Shown here: piece by piece, positions 7,061 to 14,800 of the stretch
How the letters are laid out: each line of letters opens with the position of its first letter
Numbering within the stretch: the first letter of the stretch is position 1
NCBI GenBank assembly: GCA_023388175.1
Contig: JAEWGT010000013.1
Span: 48,927 to 112,926 of the forward strand
Source of the DNA: Pseudomonadota bacterium
Lineage (GTDB): Bacteria; Pseudomonadota; Alphaproteobacteria; Rhizobiales; Devosiaceae
DNA: 64,000 nt
Reading direction: 5' to 3'
Made by a program: the position numbers and the translations under genes
The notes under the pieces: model-generated
Told to the model about the DNA's origin: nothing
Database searches by the model: none
Seen by the model: the letters and a program-made list of their open reading frames with translations, nothing else

Positions 7061-7693
7061 ATGCTCAGTGACGATATTTCCGTGCCACAATCGGCAGCGG
7101 CCAGCGATATTGGTCCCCGCGACACGCGCTTCCAGCGCGTTCGGGTTTCCATTCTTGGCCGGTACATGCTGGCCGATCGCCGGGAATTTCCCTGTCAGGT
7201 CCTGTCCATGTCGCCGGGCGACGCCGTGGTGATCGCGCCGGTCGCCGGCATCGTGGGCGAACGCATCATTGCCTATCTCGATCACCTCGGGCGCATCGAA
7301 GGCACCATCCTCACCCAGGTCGATGGCGGTTTCGTCATGGACATCGCCGCCTCCCCGCGCAAGCGCGACAAGATGGCGGCGCAGCTCACCTGGCTGGCCA
7401 ACAAGGATCTGCTCAACCTGCCCGAGGACCGCCGCCACGAGCGCGTCGTGCCCGACATTCGCCATTCCACGGTCGTGCTCGACGATGGCCGCCGCTACAA
7501 CTGCAAGATCATCGACATCTCGCTGTCCGGCGCCGCCATCGAGCTCGACGTCCGCCCCGCCATGGGCACGCCGATCACTTTGGGCCGCATGCGCGCCCGT
7601 GTGGTCCGTCATTTCCAGAATGGCGTGGCCGTCGAATTCGCCTCCGCCCAGGAGATGATGAATGTCGTTCAACAGAATCTGCGCGTGAACTGA
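7061..7693 (+). CDS. Tandem PilZ domain protein
   Basis: A 210-residue soluble protein with two PilZ-like halves. The C-terminal domain (about 122-205) has the c-di-GMP binding signature: arginines in RRHER (124-128) and D152-x-S154-x-x-G157 (DISLSG). The N-terminal half (about 20-105) begins with RFQRVRV, but the second motif is degraded (LSMSPG), so it may be structural only. PilZ proteins act as c-di-GMP receptors that control motility, envelope or polysaccharide functions. The ATG follows an AGG purine stretch. The gene lies between PAS_5 and a BTLCP peptidase on the same strand. Confidence 0.85.
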   Translation: MLSDDISVPQSAAASDIGPRDTRFQRVRVSILGRYMLADRREFPCQVLSMSPGDAVVIAPVAGIVGERIIAYLDHLGRIEGTILTQVDGGFVMDIAASPRKRDKMAAQLTWLANKDLLNLPEDRRHERVVPDIRHSTVVLDDGRRYNCKIIDISLSGAAIELDVRPAMGTPITLGRMRARVVRHFQNGVAVEFASAQEMMNVVQQNLRVN

Positions 7694-7844
7694 CGTTTTC
7701 GCCCTATAGCGGCGCTCAAGGCTAACAGTCTGCCAGCGAATTGCCCCCGGATGTCATGGTAAACACAAGCCTGCCGGCATCGATAAAACACGCATAAAAA
7801 CTGCATATCAGTTTTCGGATCGGCCTAAGCCGCGACGCATAACG

Positions 7845-7865
7845 TGGTCTCCATCAGGGAGACTA
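7845..7865 (+). promoter_or_regulatory. Hairpin covering the ribosome binding site of the BTLCP gene
   Basis: The arms GTCTCC (7847-7852) and GGAGAC (7858-7863) pair perfectly; a G-U and a U-A pair extend the stem. The Shine-Dalgarno GGGAG (7857-7861) lies in the loop edge and right arm, eight bases before the ATG at 7870. Such a stem should lower translation unless melted or bound. The structure is seen; control is inferred. Confidence 0.45.
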
Positions 7866-7869
7866 CACA

Positions 7870-8490
7870 ATGGCTTTGAACAAGAAGGGAATGCTGGCAG
7901 GGCTGATCACAGCCTTGATTTCGCTGGCAAATCCCGTCGCCGCTATCGATTTCACCAATGTTGCTTTCATTCAGACCGCCGCCGGAACCACCTCCATTCC
8001 GGTCGGCCACCTCGAATTCTGCCAGACCCGTCCGTCCGAATGCCAGGCCTATGACCTTGTCATGCCGGCAACCGTGCTGACCGACGCCAGCTGGCAGCAG
8101 CTGGTTTCCGTAAATAGCTATTACAATCAAACGATTGTGCCGGTCACCGACCAGGATCTCTATCAGGTCGCCGAGTTCTGGACCTATCCGAACGGCTATG
8201 GCGACTGCGAAGATTTCGCCCTGATCAAACGCCGCGATCTCATCGCCGCCGGTTGGCATCCGTCCACGCTGATGATCGCCGTCGTCAAGGAAGCCAATGG
8301 CAATGGCCATGCCGTGCTCATCGCCCGCACCGATCGCGGCGACATGGTGCTGGACAATCAGGATGGCACCATCCGCCTGTGGAACGACACGCCCTACAAA
8401 TATATCAAGCGCCAGTCCCAGGCGCATGCCGGCCAATGGGTCGACATGATCGATGACCGCGTCACCATCATCGCGGCAAACACGAATTAA
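7870..8490 (+). CDS. Transglutaminase-like cysteine peptidase (BTLCP family)
   Basis: A 206-residue exported protein: signal peptide of about 25 residues (cleavage near NPVAA), then a transglutaminase-like papain fold. The catalytic triad is visible: C113 in YGDCEDFA, H147 in GNGHAVL and D162 in VLDNQDG. The family includes LapG, the periplasmic protease that releases adhesins under c-di-GMP control through LapD; neither LapD nor an adhesin is seen here, so the substrate is open. GGGAG precedes the ATG but lies in a hairpin. A strong terminator follows. The PilZ gene upstream fits a c-di-GMP-linked role, but this is inference. Confidence 0.88.
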   Translation: MALNKKGMLAGLITALISLANPVAAIDFTNVAFIQTAAGTTSIPVGHLEFCQTRPSECQAYDLVMPATVLTDASWQQLVSVNSYYNQTIVPVTDQDLYQVAEFWTYPNGYGDCEDFALIKRRDLIAAGWHPSTLMIAVVKEANGNGHAVLIARTDRGDMVLDNQDGTIRLWNDTPYKYIKRQSQAHAGQWVDMIDDRVTIIAANTN

Positions 8491-8535
8491 GTTTCCGGAC
8501 CCCGCCCAAAGCCTAACCCTGATAGGGGTCTGAAG

Positions 8536-8578
8536 AGTAAGGCCGGCCTCGCGCAAGCGGAGCCGGCCTTACTGTTTT
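8536..8578 (+). terminator. Rho-independent terminator after the BTLCP gene
   Basis: Perfect 12-base arms AGTAAGGCCGGC and GCCGGCCTTACT around a 14-base loop, followed by GTTTTC. It lies between the 3' ends of the converging BTLCP gene and small membrane protein gene and may serve both. Confidence 0.8.
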
Positions 8579-8582
8579 CGCC

Positions 8583-8903
8583 TCAATGGCGCAGAAACAC
8601 ATAGATGCTCATGAACATAAGGCCGGTGATAAAGGCCCAGCCAAAGGCGACCAGGGCGGAGACCAGCACCGACGCCATGGAAATCGTGCCGCCCTCCTCA
8701 TGCCGCCAGCCATATTGCAGCATGATATAGGGGCCGCAGACAAAGCTCATGAACAGATTGCCCAGCGACGCAAGGTACGTGCTGCCATCCATGCGCAGCA
8801 TGGCGGGCTGACGCGCCAGCCATTGATAGAGATGCGTGGCCATCCCCGACACACAGAGGCCAACGCCCATGATAAATGCCGCCAGCAGCAGTTCCCTCGT
8901 CAT
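8583..8903 (-). CDS. Small conserved membrane protein (DUF6949-like), unknown function
   Basis: A 106-residue protein with three or four hydrophobic helices: residues about 5-30, 45-65 (LGNLFMSFVCGPYIMLQYGW) and 75-103. The pattern resembles short Rhizobiales membrane proteins annotated as DUF6949; that match is from memory and tentative. It has no enzymatic motif. It converges on the BTLCP gene and is divergent from the next gene, with a CtrA-like site in the shared promoter region. Confidence 0.65.
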   Translation of the reverse strand: MTRELLLAAFIMGVGLCVSGMATHLYQWLARQPAMLRMDGSTYLASLGNLFMSFVCGPYIMLQYGWRHEEGGTISMASVLVSALVAFGWAFITGLMFMSIYVFLRH

Positions 8904-8924
8904 GCCTGCACCCCGATACAGTTC

Positions 8925-8939
8925 TTTACCTTTTGTTAA
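8925..8939. promoter_or_regulatory. CtrA-like box with one mismatch (TTTA-N7-TTAA)
   Basis: TTTA-CCTTTTG-TTAA lies between the divergent small membrane protein gene (start 8903) and the gene starting at 8990. It differs from TTAA-N7-TTAA by one base. A weaker echo of the box at 6191. Confidence 0.25.
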
Positions 8940-8989
8940 GCATATTCACTGCCCAATGGCCTGTCACCTGAAGGCGGAAAAACTGGTTA

Positions 8990-9667
8990 ATGTCGGCCCC
9001 ACTATCCACAACCGGCCCGGCGCAGTCGCGCACCAGCCTCGCCTACAATCTGGCGGGCATTGCCGTTCTGGTGCTGCTGATGGCCGTCGGGCTGGCCTAT
9101 CTCGTCGATCGCGCAGGCCGCTCATCGGCCCCCGTCCAGCCGGCGCTGGGCGATGGCGACATCGTGCAGCAGACCATTGCGGGCCGCGAGCTCGACATTC
9201 CGGCAGCTTGGTTTCGCTATGGCGAGCAGATAAAGAGCGGCTTCGCCAGCCAGATCGACCTGCGCTTTCTTCTGCAGCTTGAACCCGGCATGGCGCCGCT
9301 TCCGGTCGGCGTCACCCTGCTGCCGCGCAGCCGTGCCCGCGCCAGCAGCGCCCTGCTCGATGCGGTCTATCTTCATCAGTTTGAAGATGGAATGAAGGGT
9401 GGCGTGCCCGGTCTGGTGGGCAAGTCATTGGTGGCGCGCGACGGTTATGCCGGAGAAACGGTGTGGTACGATCCGCTCTCGCCGGTACCCTTCGTCGCCA
9501 AATGCGCCTCTGCGGTCACGCCCGGCCGGCCGGACCAGTGCCTGCGCACCATTCACCTGCAAAGCGGTCTGGCGGCAGTGCTGAGTTTTGATGCGACCGC
9601 CCTGCCCTCATGGCGGCAATTCGATCAGGAACTGGCCCTGTGGCTGGGCCAGATCGGCGCTCTGTAA
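8990..9667 (+). CDS. Membrane-anchored protein of unknown function
   Basis: A 225-residue protein with one N-terminal membrane span (about residues 18-42, LAYNLAGIAVLVLLMAVGLA) and a periplasmic remainder. There is no lipobox and no recognised domain. The C-terminal part holds two cysteines (in AKCASAV and DQCLRTI) that could form a disulphide. The ATG at 8990 is chosen because it places the span near the start; the purine-rich sequence upstream is weak. It stands alone, converging on DUF3126. I do not recognise the family. Confidence 0.7.
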   Translation: MSAPLSTTGPAQSRTSLAYNLAGIAVLVLLMAVGLAYLVDRAGRSSAPVQPALGDGDIVQQTIAGRELDIPAAWFRYGEQIKSGFASQIDLRFLLQLEPGMAPLPVGVTLLPRSRARASSALLDAVYLHQFEDGMKGGVPGLVGKSLVARDGYAGETVWYDPLSPVPFVAKCASAVTPGRPDQCLRTIHLQSGLAAVLSFDATALPSWRQFDQELALWLGQIGAL

Positions 9668-9698
9668 GCAAAGGCAGCGCCAAAGCGCCGCCATTCAA

Positions 9699-9917
9699 TC
9701 AGTCGATATCTTCGAGGTCGATGTCCAGGATCGACATGGAGAACATATAGGACTTGTCGCCGTCCTCGTCATCCACATGGATCAGGCCGATCGACTCGTC
9801 CCCGATAAACACTTCGACGGAATCGTTGAGCTTGGCGCGGGGACGCACGTCGATATTGCGGTTGTTGAACTTCTGCTGCAGGAATTTCTGCAGCTTGATG
9901 ATCTCGGGATGGTTCAC
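9699..9917 (-). CDS. DUF3126 family protein
   Basis: A 72-residue acidic protein of a small family conserved in Rhizobiales. The core FNNRNIDVRPRAKLNDSVEV followed by FIGDESIGLIHVDDEDGDKS matches the family, and the C-terminus is the usual ILDIDLED. The GTG start at 9917 is preferred over a more distant ATG because it follows AGGACAGG and gives the normal family length, starting at Asn-His-Pro-Glu. Many family members lie near cysE, as here (cysE is next upstream on the same strand). The molecular role is unknown. Confidence 0.85.
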   Translation of the reverse strand: MNHPEIIKLQKFLQQKFNNRNIDVRPRAKLNDSVEVFIGDESIGLIHVDDEDGDKSYMFSMSILDIDLEDID

Positions 9918-10031
9918 TGGAGCCTGTCCTGCTGTTTCGTTGAGCGGGCAATCTAGTGCCTGTCCCGGCGCTGACAACCCCCGGTAACAGCCATTTTCCG
10001 GTAAAACGCTTATGCCGGCCTTGCGTTCAGA

Positions 10032-10856
10032 TCAGTTGGTGTCGTGAACCAGAACCATCTGGTCCATCACCAGTGCCGGTTGCGCACAGCCCGCCTCGCC
10101 GATGACCTTGGCCGGAACGCCCGCGACCGTCGTACGCGGCGGCACTTCCTTGAGCACCACCGAACCGGCCCCGATGCGCGAGCAGTCGCCCACCTTGATA
10201 TTGCCCAGAACCTTGGCGCCAGCGCCGATGAGAACGCCATTGCCGATCTTTGGATGGCGGTCCTGATCAGACTTGCCGGTGCCACCCAGCGTCACATTCT
10301 GCAGCATCGAAACATTGTCCCCGATCACTGCCGTTTCGCCAATGACGAGGCCCGTACCATGGTCGAGCATGATGCCCTTGCCCATCGGCACTGCCGGATT
10401 GATGTCCACCTGGAACACCTGACTGGACCGGCTTTGCAGATAAAGTGCAAAATCCCTGCGCCCCGCCTTATACATGGCATGGGCGAAACGGTGGGTCTGG
10501 ATGGCCTGATAGCCCTTGAAATACAGCAACGGCTCCACGGCGCGGTGGCATGCCGGATCACGTTCCATCGTGGCGGCCAGATCGACCCGCGCTTCCTGCC
10601 CGATTTCAGGATTATCCCTCAGCGCTTCGGCGAAGGCCTGCCGGATCATGTCCGCCGATACATCCTCGTGGTCCAGCCGCGCCGCAAGCCGATGCGCCAG
10701 CGCATCCTCGAACGTTTCCTGGTTGAGAATATTGGACAAGACCAGATTGGCCAGCGACGATTCTTTGTCCAGAATATGCGAAGCCCCGGCGCGTACCGCT
10801 TCCCATACCGGGTCGACAGACTGGATTTGCACAGGCTTCCGGGCAGCACCGCTCAT
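10032..10856 (-). CDS. cysE: Serine O-acetyltransferase
   Basis: A 274-residue cytoplasmic enzyme that transfers acetyl from acetyl-CoA to L-serine, the first step of cysteine synthesis; O-acetylserine is then used by CysK. An N-terminal helical SATase domain (about 15-130, with FKGYQAIQTHRFAHAMY) is followed by a left-handed beta helix of hexapeptide repeats (about 150-250). Active-site motifs are present: the DINPAVPMGKGIMLDHGTG segment with catalytic His, and NVTLGGTG. The start at 10856 has GGAG upstream. The C-terminal tail is longer than the E. coli enzyme's and ends VHDTN rather than Ile, so CysK tail-binding may differ. It lies 81 bases after the hydrolase gene. Confidence 0.95.
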   Translation of the reverse strand: MSGAARKPVQIQSVDPVWEAVRAGASHILDKESSLANLVLSNILNQETFEDALAHRLAARLDHEDVSADMIRQAFAEALRDNPEIGQEARVDLAATMERDPACHRAVEPLLYFKGYQAIQTHRFAHAMYKAGRRDFALYLQSRSSQVFQVDINPAVPMGKGIMLDHGTGLVIGETAVIGDNVSMLQNVTLGGTGKSDQDRHPKIGNGVLIGAGAKVLGNIKVGDCSRIGAGSVVLKEVPPRTTVAGVPAKVIGEAGCAQPALVMDQMVLVHDTN

Positions 10857-10937
10857 GGACACGCACTCCGTTTCATCGAAGAAGACCGATATAAGCCACA
10901 TCGTTCCATAAAACAAAGGCCTGGGGCATAGATTGGT

Positions 10938-11708
10938 TCACGAATGGGACACAATCGGGAATGTCCTGCCCAGAAACGCCAGTGCCGCTGCTTTGAAGAC
11001 CTTGTCGCCGGTCGCGCGCATGTGATCCCGCTTGGGGATTGTGACCGCTTCGCCATGGGGCAGCAGTTCCGCCAGCGCCTCGGCTCTGCCCGCCATCTCG
11101 TCGGCCTCGCCCACCGCGACCAGCACGGGCACCTCGATCCGCCGCACATCGGCGCGCGCCATGGGCTGGCGCGAGGTTTCCATGCACGCGGCCAGCGCCT
11201 CTCGATCCGAACCGGTATGGTCGGCGAAAATGCGGAACTGGCGCGCGGTCGGATGCGTCAGGTCGGCCAGTGCCGGGGCGCGCAACCCCGCAATGATATC
11301 ATTGCCATCGGTCAGCCCATTGATGAGGTTCATCCCCATGCCACCGAATATCGCTGCAGTGACACGCTCGGGATGCGCATAAGCCATGAAGGCGGCAATC
11401 CTTGCTCCCATCGAATAGCCAAGCACAGCGGCGCGACCGATATTGAGATGATCGAGCAGGCCAATGGCGTCATCCGCCATCTGGCTGGGATAATAGGCTT
11501 CGGGGTCGTGCGGCTTGTCCGATTGGCCGTGGCCGCGATTATCGAGTGTGATCGCCTGATATCCCGCACCGACAAGCGCCTCGACCCAGCCGGTGTCGAT
11601 CCAGTTCACCTTGCCGCTTGAGGCAAAACCATGCACGCACAGCACGGGCGGCCCGTCGCCATGAATTTCGTAGGCAAGGGAAAGACCTGAGCTGTCGAAA
11701 TGGGGCAT
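10938..11708 (-). CDS. Alpha/beta hydrolase
   Basis: A 256-residue cytoplasmic hydrolase. The nucleophile elbow is GYSMG with S99; D203 (VGEADEMA) and H229 (KRDHM) complete a plausible triad, and HGFASSG near residue 26 provides the oxyanion hole. The longer upstream reading frame is rejected because MPHFDSSGLSLAYE matches the usual N-terminus and AGGA lies upstream of the ATG at 11708. It is probably an esterase or lactonase; the substrate cannot be told. It is divergent from the zinc-finger gene and upstream of cysE on the same strand. Confidence 0.9.
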   Translation of the reverse strand: MPHFDSSGLSLAYEIHGDGPPVLCVHGFASSGKVNWIDTGWVEALVGAGYQAITLDNRGHGQSDKPHDPEAYYPSQMADDAIGLLDHLNIGRAAVLGYSMGARIAAFMAYAHPERVTAAIFGGMGMNLINGLTDGNDIIAGLRAPALADLTHPTARQFRIFADHTGSDREALAACMETSRQPMARADVRRIEVPVLVAVGEADEMAGRAEALAELLPHGEAVTIPKRDHMRATGDKVFKAAALAFLGRTFPIVSHS

Positions 11709-11852
11709 GGCATGGTCCTCGTGGCTTATGCTGCGGGTTTTGCGGCTTGTGGGTTTAAAATCAAGGACATTCGGACGCGGCCTTTGCCCTTTTCTTGTTG
11801 AGGGGCTTTGGCTATGGTCCCGGCAATTCAAATCACATTCCAGGTTCCGACC

Positions 11853-12098
11853 ATGGCCCACGGCTCGACCCCGCATTTCCACAATACCCAAGGTCTGCGT
11901 TCGATCGAGGTGGGTTCCAAGGAATTCATGTGCGTCGGCGCCCTGCCCCCCTTCGATCACCCCCATATTTTCATCGATATGGGCAAGGACAACGAAGCGG
12001 TCTGTCCCTATTGCTCGACGCTCTACATCTACAAGGCCGAACTCGGTGCCGGCCATGCCAACCCGGCCACCGCGGTTTTTGAGGCACACGCTGCCTGA
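11853..12098 (+). CDS. Zinc-finger protein, zf-CHCC family (NDUFS6-like)
   Basis: An 81-residue protein with a C-x8-H...C-x2-C zinc site: C27, H36 or H38, C51 and C54 (CPYC). This family includes the mitochondrial complex I accessory subunit NDUFS6 and its alphaproteobacterial relatives, where it associates with NADH dehydrogenase. The ATG at 11853 gives the family length; the ribosome binding site is weak (CAGG). A FAD monooxygenase gene follows eight bases later, an arrangement common in Rhizobiales but of unclear meaning. Confidence 0.85.
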   Translation: MAHGSTPHFHNTQGLRSIEVGSKEFMCVGALPPFDHPHIFIDMGKDNEAVCPYCSTLYIYKAELGAGHANPATAVFEAHAA

Positions 12099-12106
12099 GT
12101 GACGCC

Positions 12107-13279
12107 ATGCCCGCCACGGGCCGCAATTATGTCATAGCCGGCGCCGGGATTTCCGGCATGACGCTTGCGCTTGGCCTGGCCAAGTTCGGCGCCAGCGTCA
12201 TCCTGCTGGAACGCAGCCCCAATGTTCAGGAATTCGGCGCTGGACTGCAGATCAGCCCCAATGCCCGTCATTGCCTTGATCAGTTGGGGCTCGGCGAAGC
12301 ACTGGATCAAATCGGGCTGGAACCGCAGGCGCTCGACCTTTACCCGCAAGGCGCGCAAAGCCCATCCGCAAGCATGGAACTCGGCGCCATCATGCGCAGC
12401 CGTTTCGGCGCGCCTTACCATGTGATGCACCGGGCCGATCTGGCAGACCTGCTCCACAAAGCCTGCCGGCGCTTTGCCAATATCGACATGTCCTTCGGCG
12501 TGCGAAACTGGGATGTGGTGTCCCATGCCCGAGGCGTCACCGTTGCTGTCGACGAGTCCGATGGCCAGAGCCGCACCAGTCGGGCGCACGCCTTTATCGG
12601 TGCGGACGGCGTCCACTCACACACCCGCCGCGCCGTCCTGGATGGCCCCGACGCCCACTTCGGCAATCGAATCGCCTGGCGGGCATTGGTGCCGCTCGAT
12701 CTCGTCTCGGGCCAGATTGCGCCAGATCGGGTTTCGGTATTCTTCGGAACAGGCTTTCATCTGGTCTGCTATCCCCTGCCCCATCGCCAGCAGGTCAATC
12801 TTGCCCTGTTTATGCCCGGTCAATCCCCGACACCGGAGGGCCAGCCGCGTCCTTCGAGGCCGGGGCCGCGTGTCGACGCTATCCTGACGGCGGCTGCGGA
12901 CAGTTGGACACCCTGGGCCCTGTTCACCGTGCAGACAGATATCTGGCATCGCGGCAATATCGGACTCATCGGCGACGCCGCCCACGCCATGGTGCCATTT
13001 CAGGCACAGGGAGCCGCAATGGGTATCGAGGATGCGACAATTCTTGCGCCGCTTCTGGCGGAAACAAAAAGCGCCGAAGATGCGTTTACCCGCTATGCCG
13101 GCCTGCGTCGGGAAAGGGTGAAGCGGGTCGCGGCACTCTCTGCGCAGAATGGCCGCATTTTTCATCTGCCATGGCCTTTGAGTCTGGCGCGCAATGCCGT
13201 TCTATCCGCACAGGGGCCGCGCGCACATCTTCGGCGTCTGGGCTGGATTTACGACTACAAGGCCGGCGCGGGCACCTGA
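12107..13279 (+). CDS. FAD-dependent aromatic-ring-hydroxylase-type monooxygenase
   Basis: A 390-residue flavoprotein of the salicylate hydroxylase/UbiH superfamily. The three fingerprints are present: the FAD dinucleotide motif GAGISG (12-17), a DG motif (FIGADGVHS, about 163-171) and the GD motif (GLIGDAAHAMVPFQAQGAAM, about 285-304). Such enzymes hydroxylate aromatic or related substrates with NAD(P)H and oxygen. The gene follows the zf-CHCC gene by eight bases, so they are co-transcribed. The substrate is unknown; a role in ubiquinone synthesis cannot be excluded, but a salicylate-hydroxylase-like enzyme is the closer match by eye. Confidence 0.88.
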   Translation: MPATGRNYVIAGAGISGMTLALGLAKFGASVILLERSPNVQEFGAGLQISPNARHCLDQLGLGEALDQIGLEPQALDLYPQGAQSPSASMELGAIMRSRFGAPYHVMHRADLADLLHKACRRFANIDMSFGVRNWDVVSHARGVTVAVDESDGQSRTSRAHAFIGADGVHSHTRRAVLDGPDAHFGNRIAWRALVPLDLVSGQIAPDRVSVFFGTGFHLVCYPLPHRQQVNLALFMPGQSPTPEGQPRPSRPGPRVDAILTAAADSWTPWALFTVQTDIWHRGNIGLIGDAAHAMVPFQAQGAAMGIEDATILAPLLAETKSAEDAFTRYAGLRRERVKRVAALSAQNGRIFHLPWPLSLARNAVLSAQGPRAHLRRLGWIYDYKAGAGT

Positions 13280-13332
13280 CCGGCCTTGCTTTACCGGGCC
13301 CGGGCGTGTCAATTGCAGCGCTTGGCCCTGCG

Positions 13333-13386
13333 GAGCGTTTCCAGCAAAAGTGCAAACCACTTTGCGGTTGGAAAACCGCAAAACAA
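13333..13386. repeat. Rhizobiales-type intergenic palindromic repeat, copy 1
   Basis: The block runs from GAGCGTTTCCAGCAAAAGTG through a CACTTTGCGG centre to GGTTGGAAAACCGC. It is a nested imperfect palindrome: GTTTCCA pairs with TGGAAAAC outside, GCAAAAGTG with CACTTTGC inside. A second copy lies at 25690-25745. Sequences of this type are scattered in many Rhizobiales genomes (recalled, not searched). Confidence 0.6.
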
Positions 13387-13392
13387 GGTCTG

Positions 13393-13429
13393 GATCAATT
13401 TACCGGTTCGGCAAAACCATGAATTGATC
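13393..13429. repeat. Palindromic unit adjacent to repeat copy 1
   Basis: Perfect arms GATCAATT and AATTGATC enclose a 21-base loop that itself can pair GGTT with AACC. It abuts copy 1 of the intergenic repeat and may be a second module of the same element. It lies about 36 bases before the MFS gene and could form a hairpin in its leader. Confidence 0.45.
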
Positions 13430-13465
13430 TAGCGAACGGGACAGAAAAAAGGTTCAAGAAGCCGC

Positions 13466-14800
13466 ATGCAAGCTGCGACCCGCTCCCGACTGACGCTCTC
13501 CTGCATCCTCATTACCATTCTGCTCGACATGATCGGCGTGGGCATCATCGTGCCCGTTCTGCCCGAACTGCTGGAAGAACTGACGGGTGGCAGCGTGGCA
13601 GACGCAGCCGTTATTGGCGGCTACCTCGTCTTTGCCTATGCCTTCATGCAATTCGTCTTCTCGCCCATCCTCGGCAACCTATCCGACCGTTTCGGCCGCA
13701 GGCCAATCCTGCTGCTGTCGCTATTGGGGCTGACCTTCGACTACCTGATGATGTCGATCGCCCCCTTCGTCTGGTACCTGTTCATTGGCCGCATCATTGC
13801 CGGCATTGCTGGCGCCGCCCTGGCGACAGCCACCGCCTATATGGCCGACATCACCCCGCCCCATAAGCGCACGCATCGTTTCGGCCTCATCGGCGCGGCC
13901 TTTGGCCTCGGCTTCATCATTGGTCCGGTGATTGGCGGCGAGCTTGGCGAGTTTGGCCCGCGCGTGCCGTTCTTTGCCGCTGCTGGCCTCGCCTTCGCCA
14001 ATTTCCTTTTCGGCCTGCTGGTGCTGCCCGAAAGCCTGCCAAAGGCCTCGCGTCGCAAGTTCGACATTCGCCGGGCAAACCCGCTCGGCGCGGTTCTGGC
14101 GCTCAAGAAATATCCGTCCGTGCTGTGGCTGCTGGGTGTCCTGTTCTTCTTCCAGCTTTCCGCGCAGGCGCTGCCGACGGTGTTCTCCTATTTCACCGTG
14201 GAAGTGTTCAACTTCACCTCATCGACCATCGGGCGCACGCTTGGCGCCTTCGGCCTCGGCTTCGCCGTCAGCCAAGCCGTGCTGGCCGGGCCGCTGTCGC
14301 GCGGCATGGGCGAGCCCGCCGTCGCCATGATCGGCCTGCTGGCGGCCTCGGCAGCCTTCGCCGGCATAGCCTTCTCCGCCGACGTCTATCATCTCTATCT
14401 TTTCATTCTGGTTGGCACGGTCAGCGGCCTCGCCCCGCCGGCCATCAATGGCGTACTGTCGCGGCAGGTCCCCGATAATAGCCAGGGTGAATTGCAGGGC
14501 GCAGTAAACGCCGCCAGCTCGCTGGCCACGATCATCGGGCCGCTCGCAGCAACCCAGATCTTTTCGTACTACACTGCCCGCGAGACCGACCACTATTTCC
14601 CCGGCGCGCCCTTCATTGCCGCCGGCATCAGCGTAATCGCCGCATTGCTCCTCTTCGCCTTTGCGGCATGGCGGTTTGAACTGGGCCGCCGCCCCAGCAT
14701 TGCCGACCATCCGCATGCGCCAGAAATGGCTCCGCCGGGCCAGGTCCGCACGCCACCGATCGATGAAGATGAACGCTATGACGATACGTCCCGCCGCTGA
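13466..14800 (+). CDS. MFS exporter, tetracycline-resistance (TCR) type
   Basis: A 444-residue, 12-span inner-membrane protein of the TetA-like DHA1 group. Motif A is visible as GNLSDRFGRRPILLLS after helix 2, and the first helix carries LLDMIGVGIIVPVLPELL, a typical TetA-type opening with the conserved Asp. The C-terminal tail of about 40 residues is hydrophilic and proline-rich. It probably acts as a proton-driven drug or metabolite efflux pump; no TetR-type regulator is adjacent, so a tetracycline substrate should not be assumed. Its end overlaps the start of the GNAT gene by 23 bases, suggesting coupling. Confidence 0.9.
   Translation: MQAATRSRLTLSCILITILLDMIGVGIIVPVLPELLEELTGGSVADAAVIGGYLVFAYAFMQFVFSPILGNLSDRFGRRPILLLSLLGLTFDYLMMSIAPFVWYLFIGRIIAGIAGAALATATAYMADITPPHKRTHRFGLIGAAFGLGFIIGPVIGGELGEFGPRVPFFAAAGLAFANFLFGLLVLPESLPKASRRKFDIRRANPLGAVLALKKYPSVLWLLGVLFFFQLSAQALPTVFSYFTVEVFNFTSSTIGRTLGAFGLGFAVSQAVLAGPLSRGMGEPAVAMIGLLAASAAFAGIAFSADVYHLYLFILVGTVSGLAPPAINGVLSRQVPDNSQGELQGAVNAASSLATIIGPLAATQIFSYYTARETDHYFPGAPFIAAGISVIAALLLFAFAAWRFELGRRPSIADHPHAPEMAPPGQVRTPPIDEDERYDDTSRR

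Noticed and set aside
9673..9692. Hairpin GGC-A-GCGC / GCGC-C-GCC between two convergent genes
   Set aside because: Internal mismatch, no T run; too weak for a terminator call.
13466..14800. Calling the MFS gene a tetracycline-resistance gene
   Set aside because: It has TetA-like motifs, but there is no adjacent TetR regulator and the family has many substrates; only the transporter type is supported.
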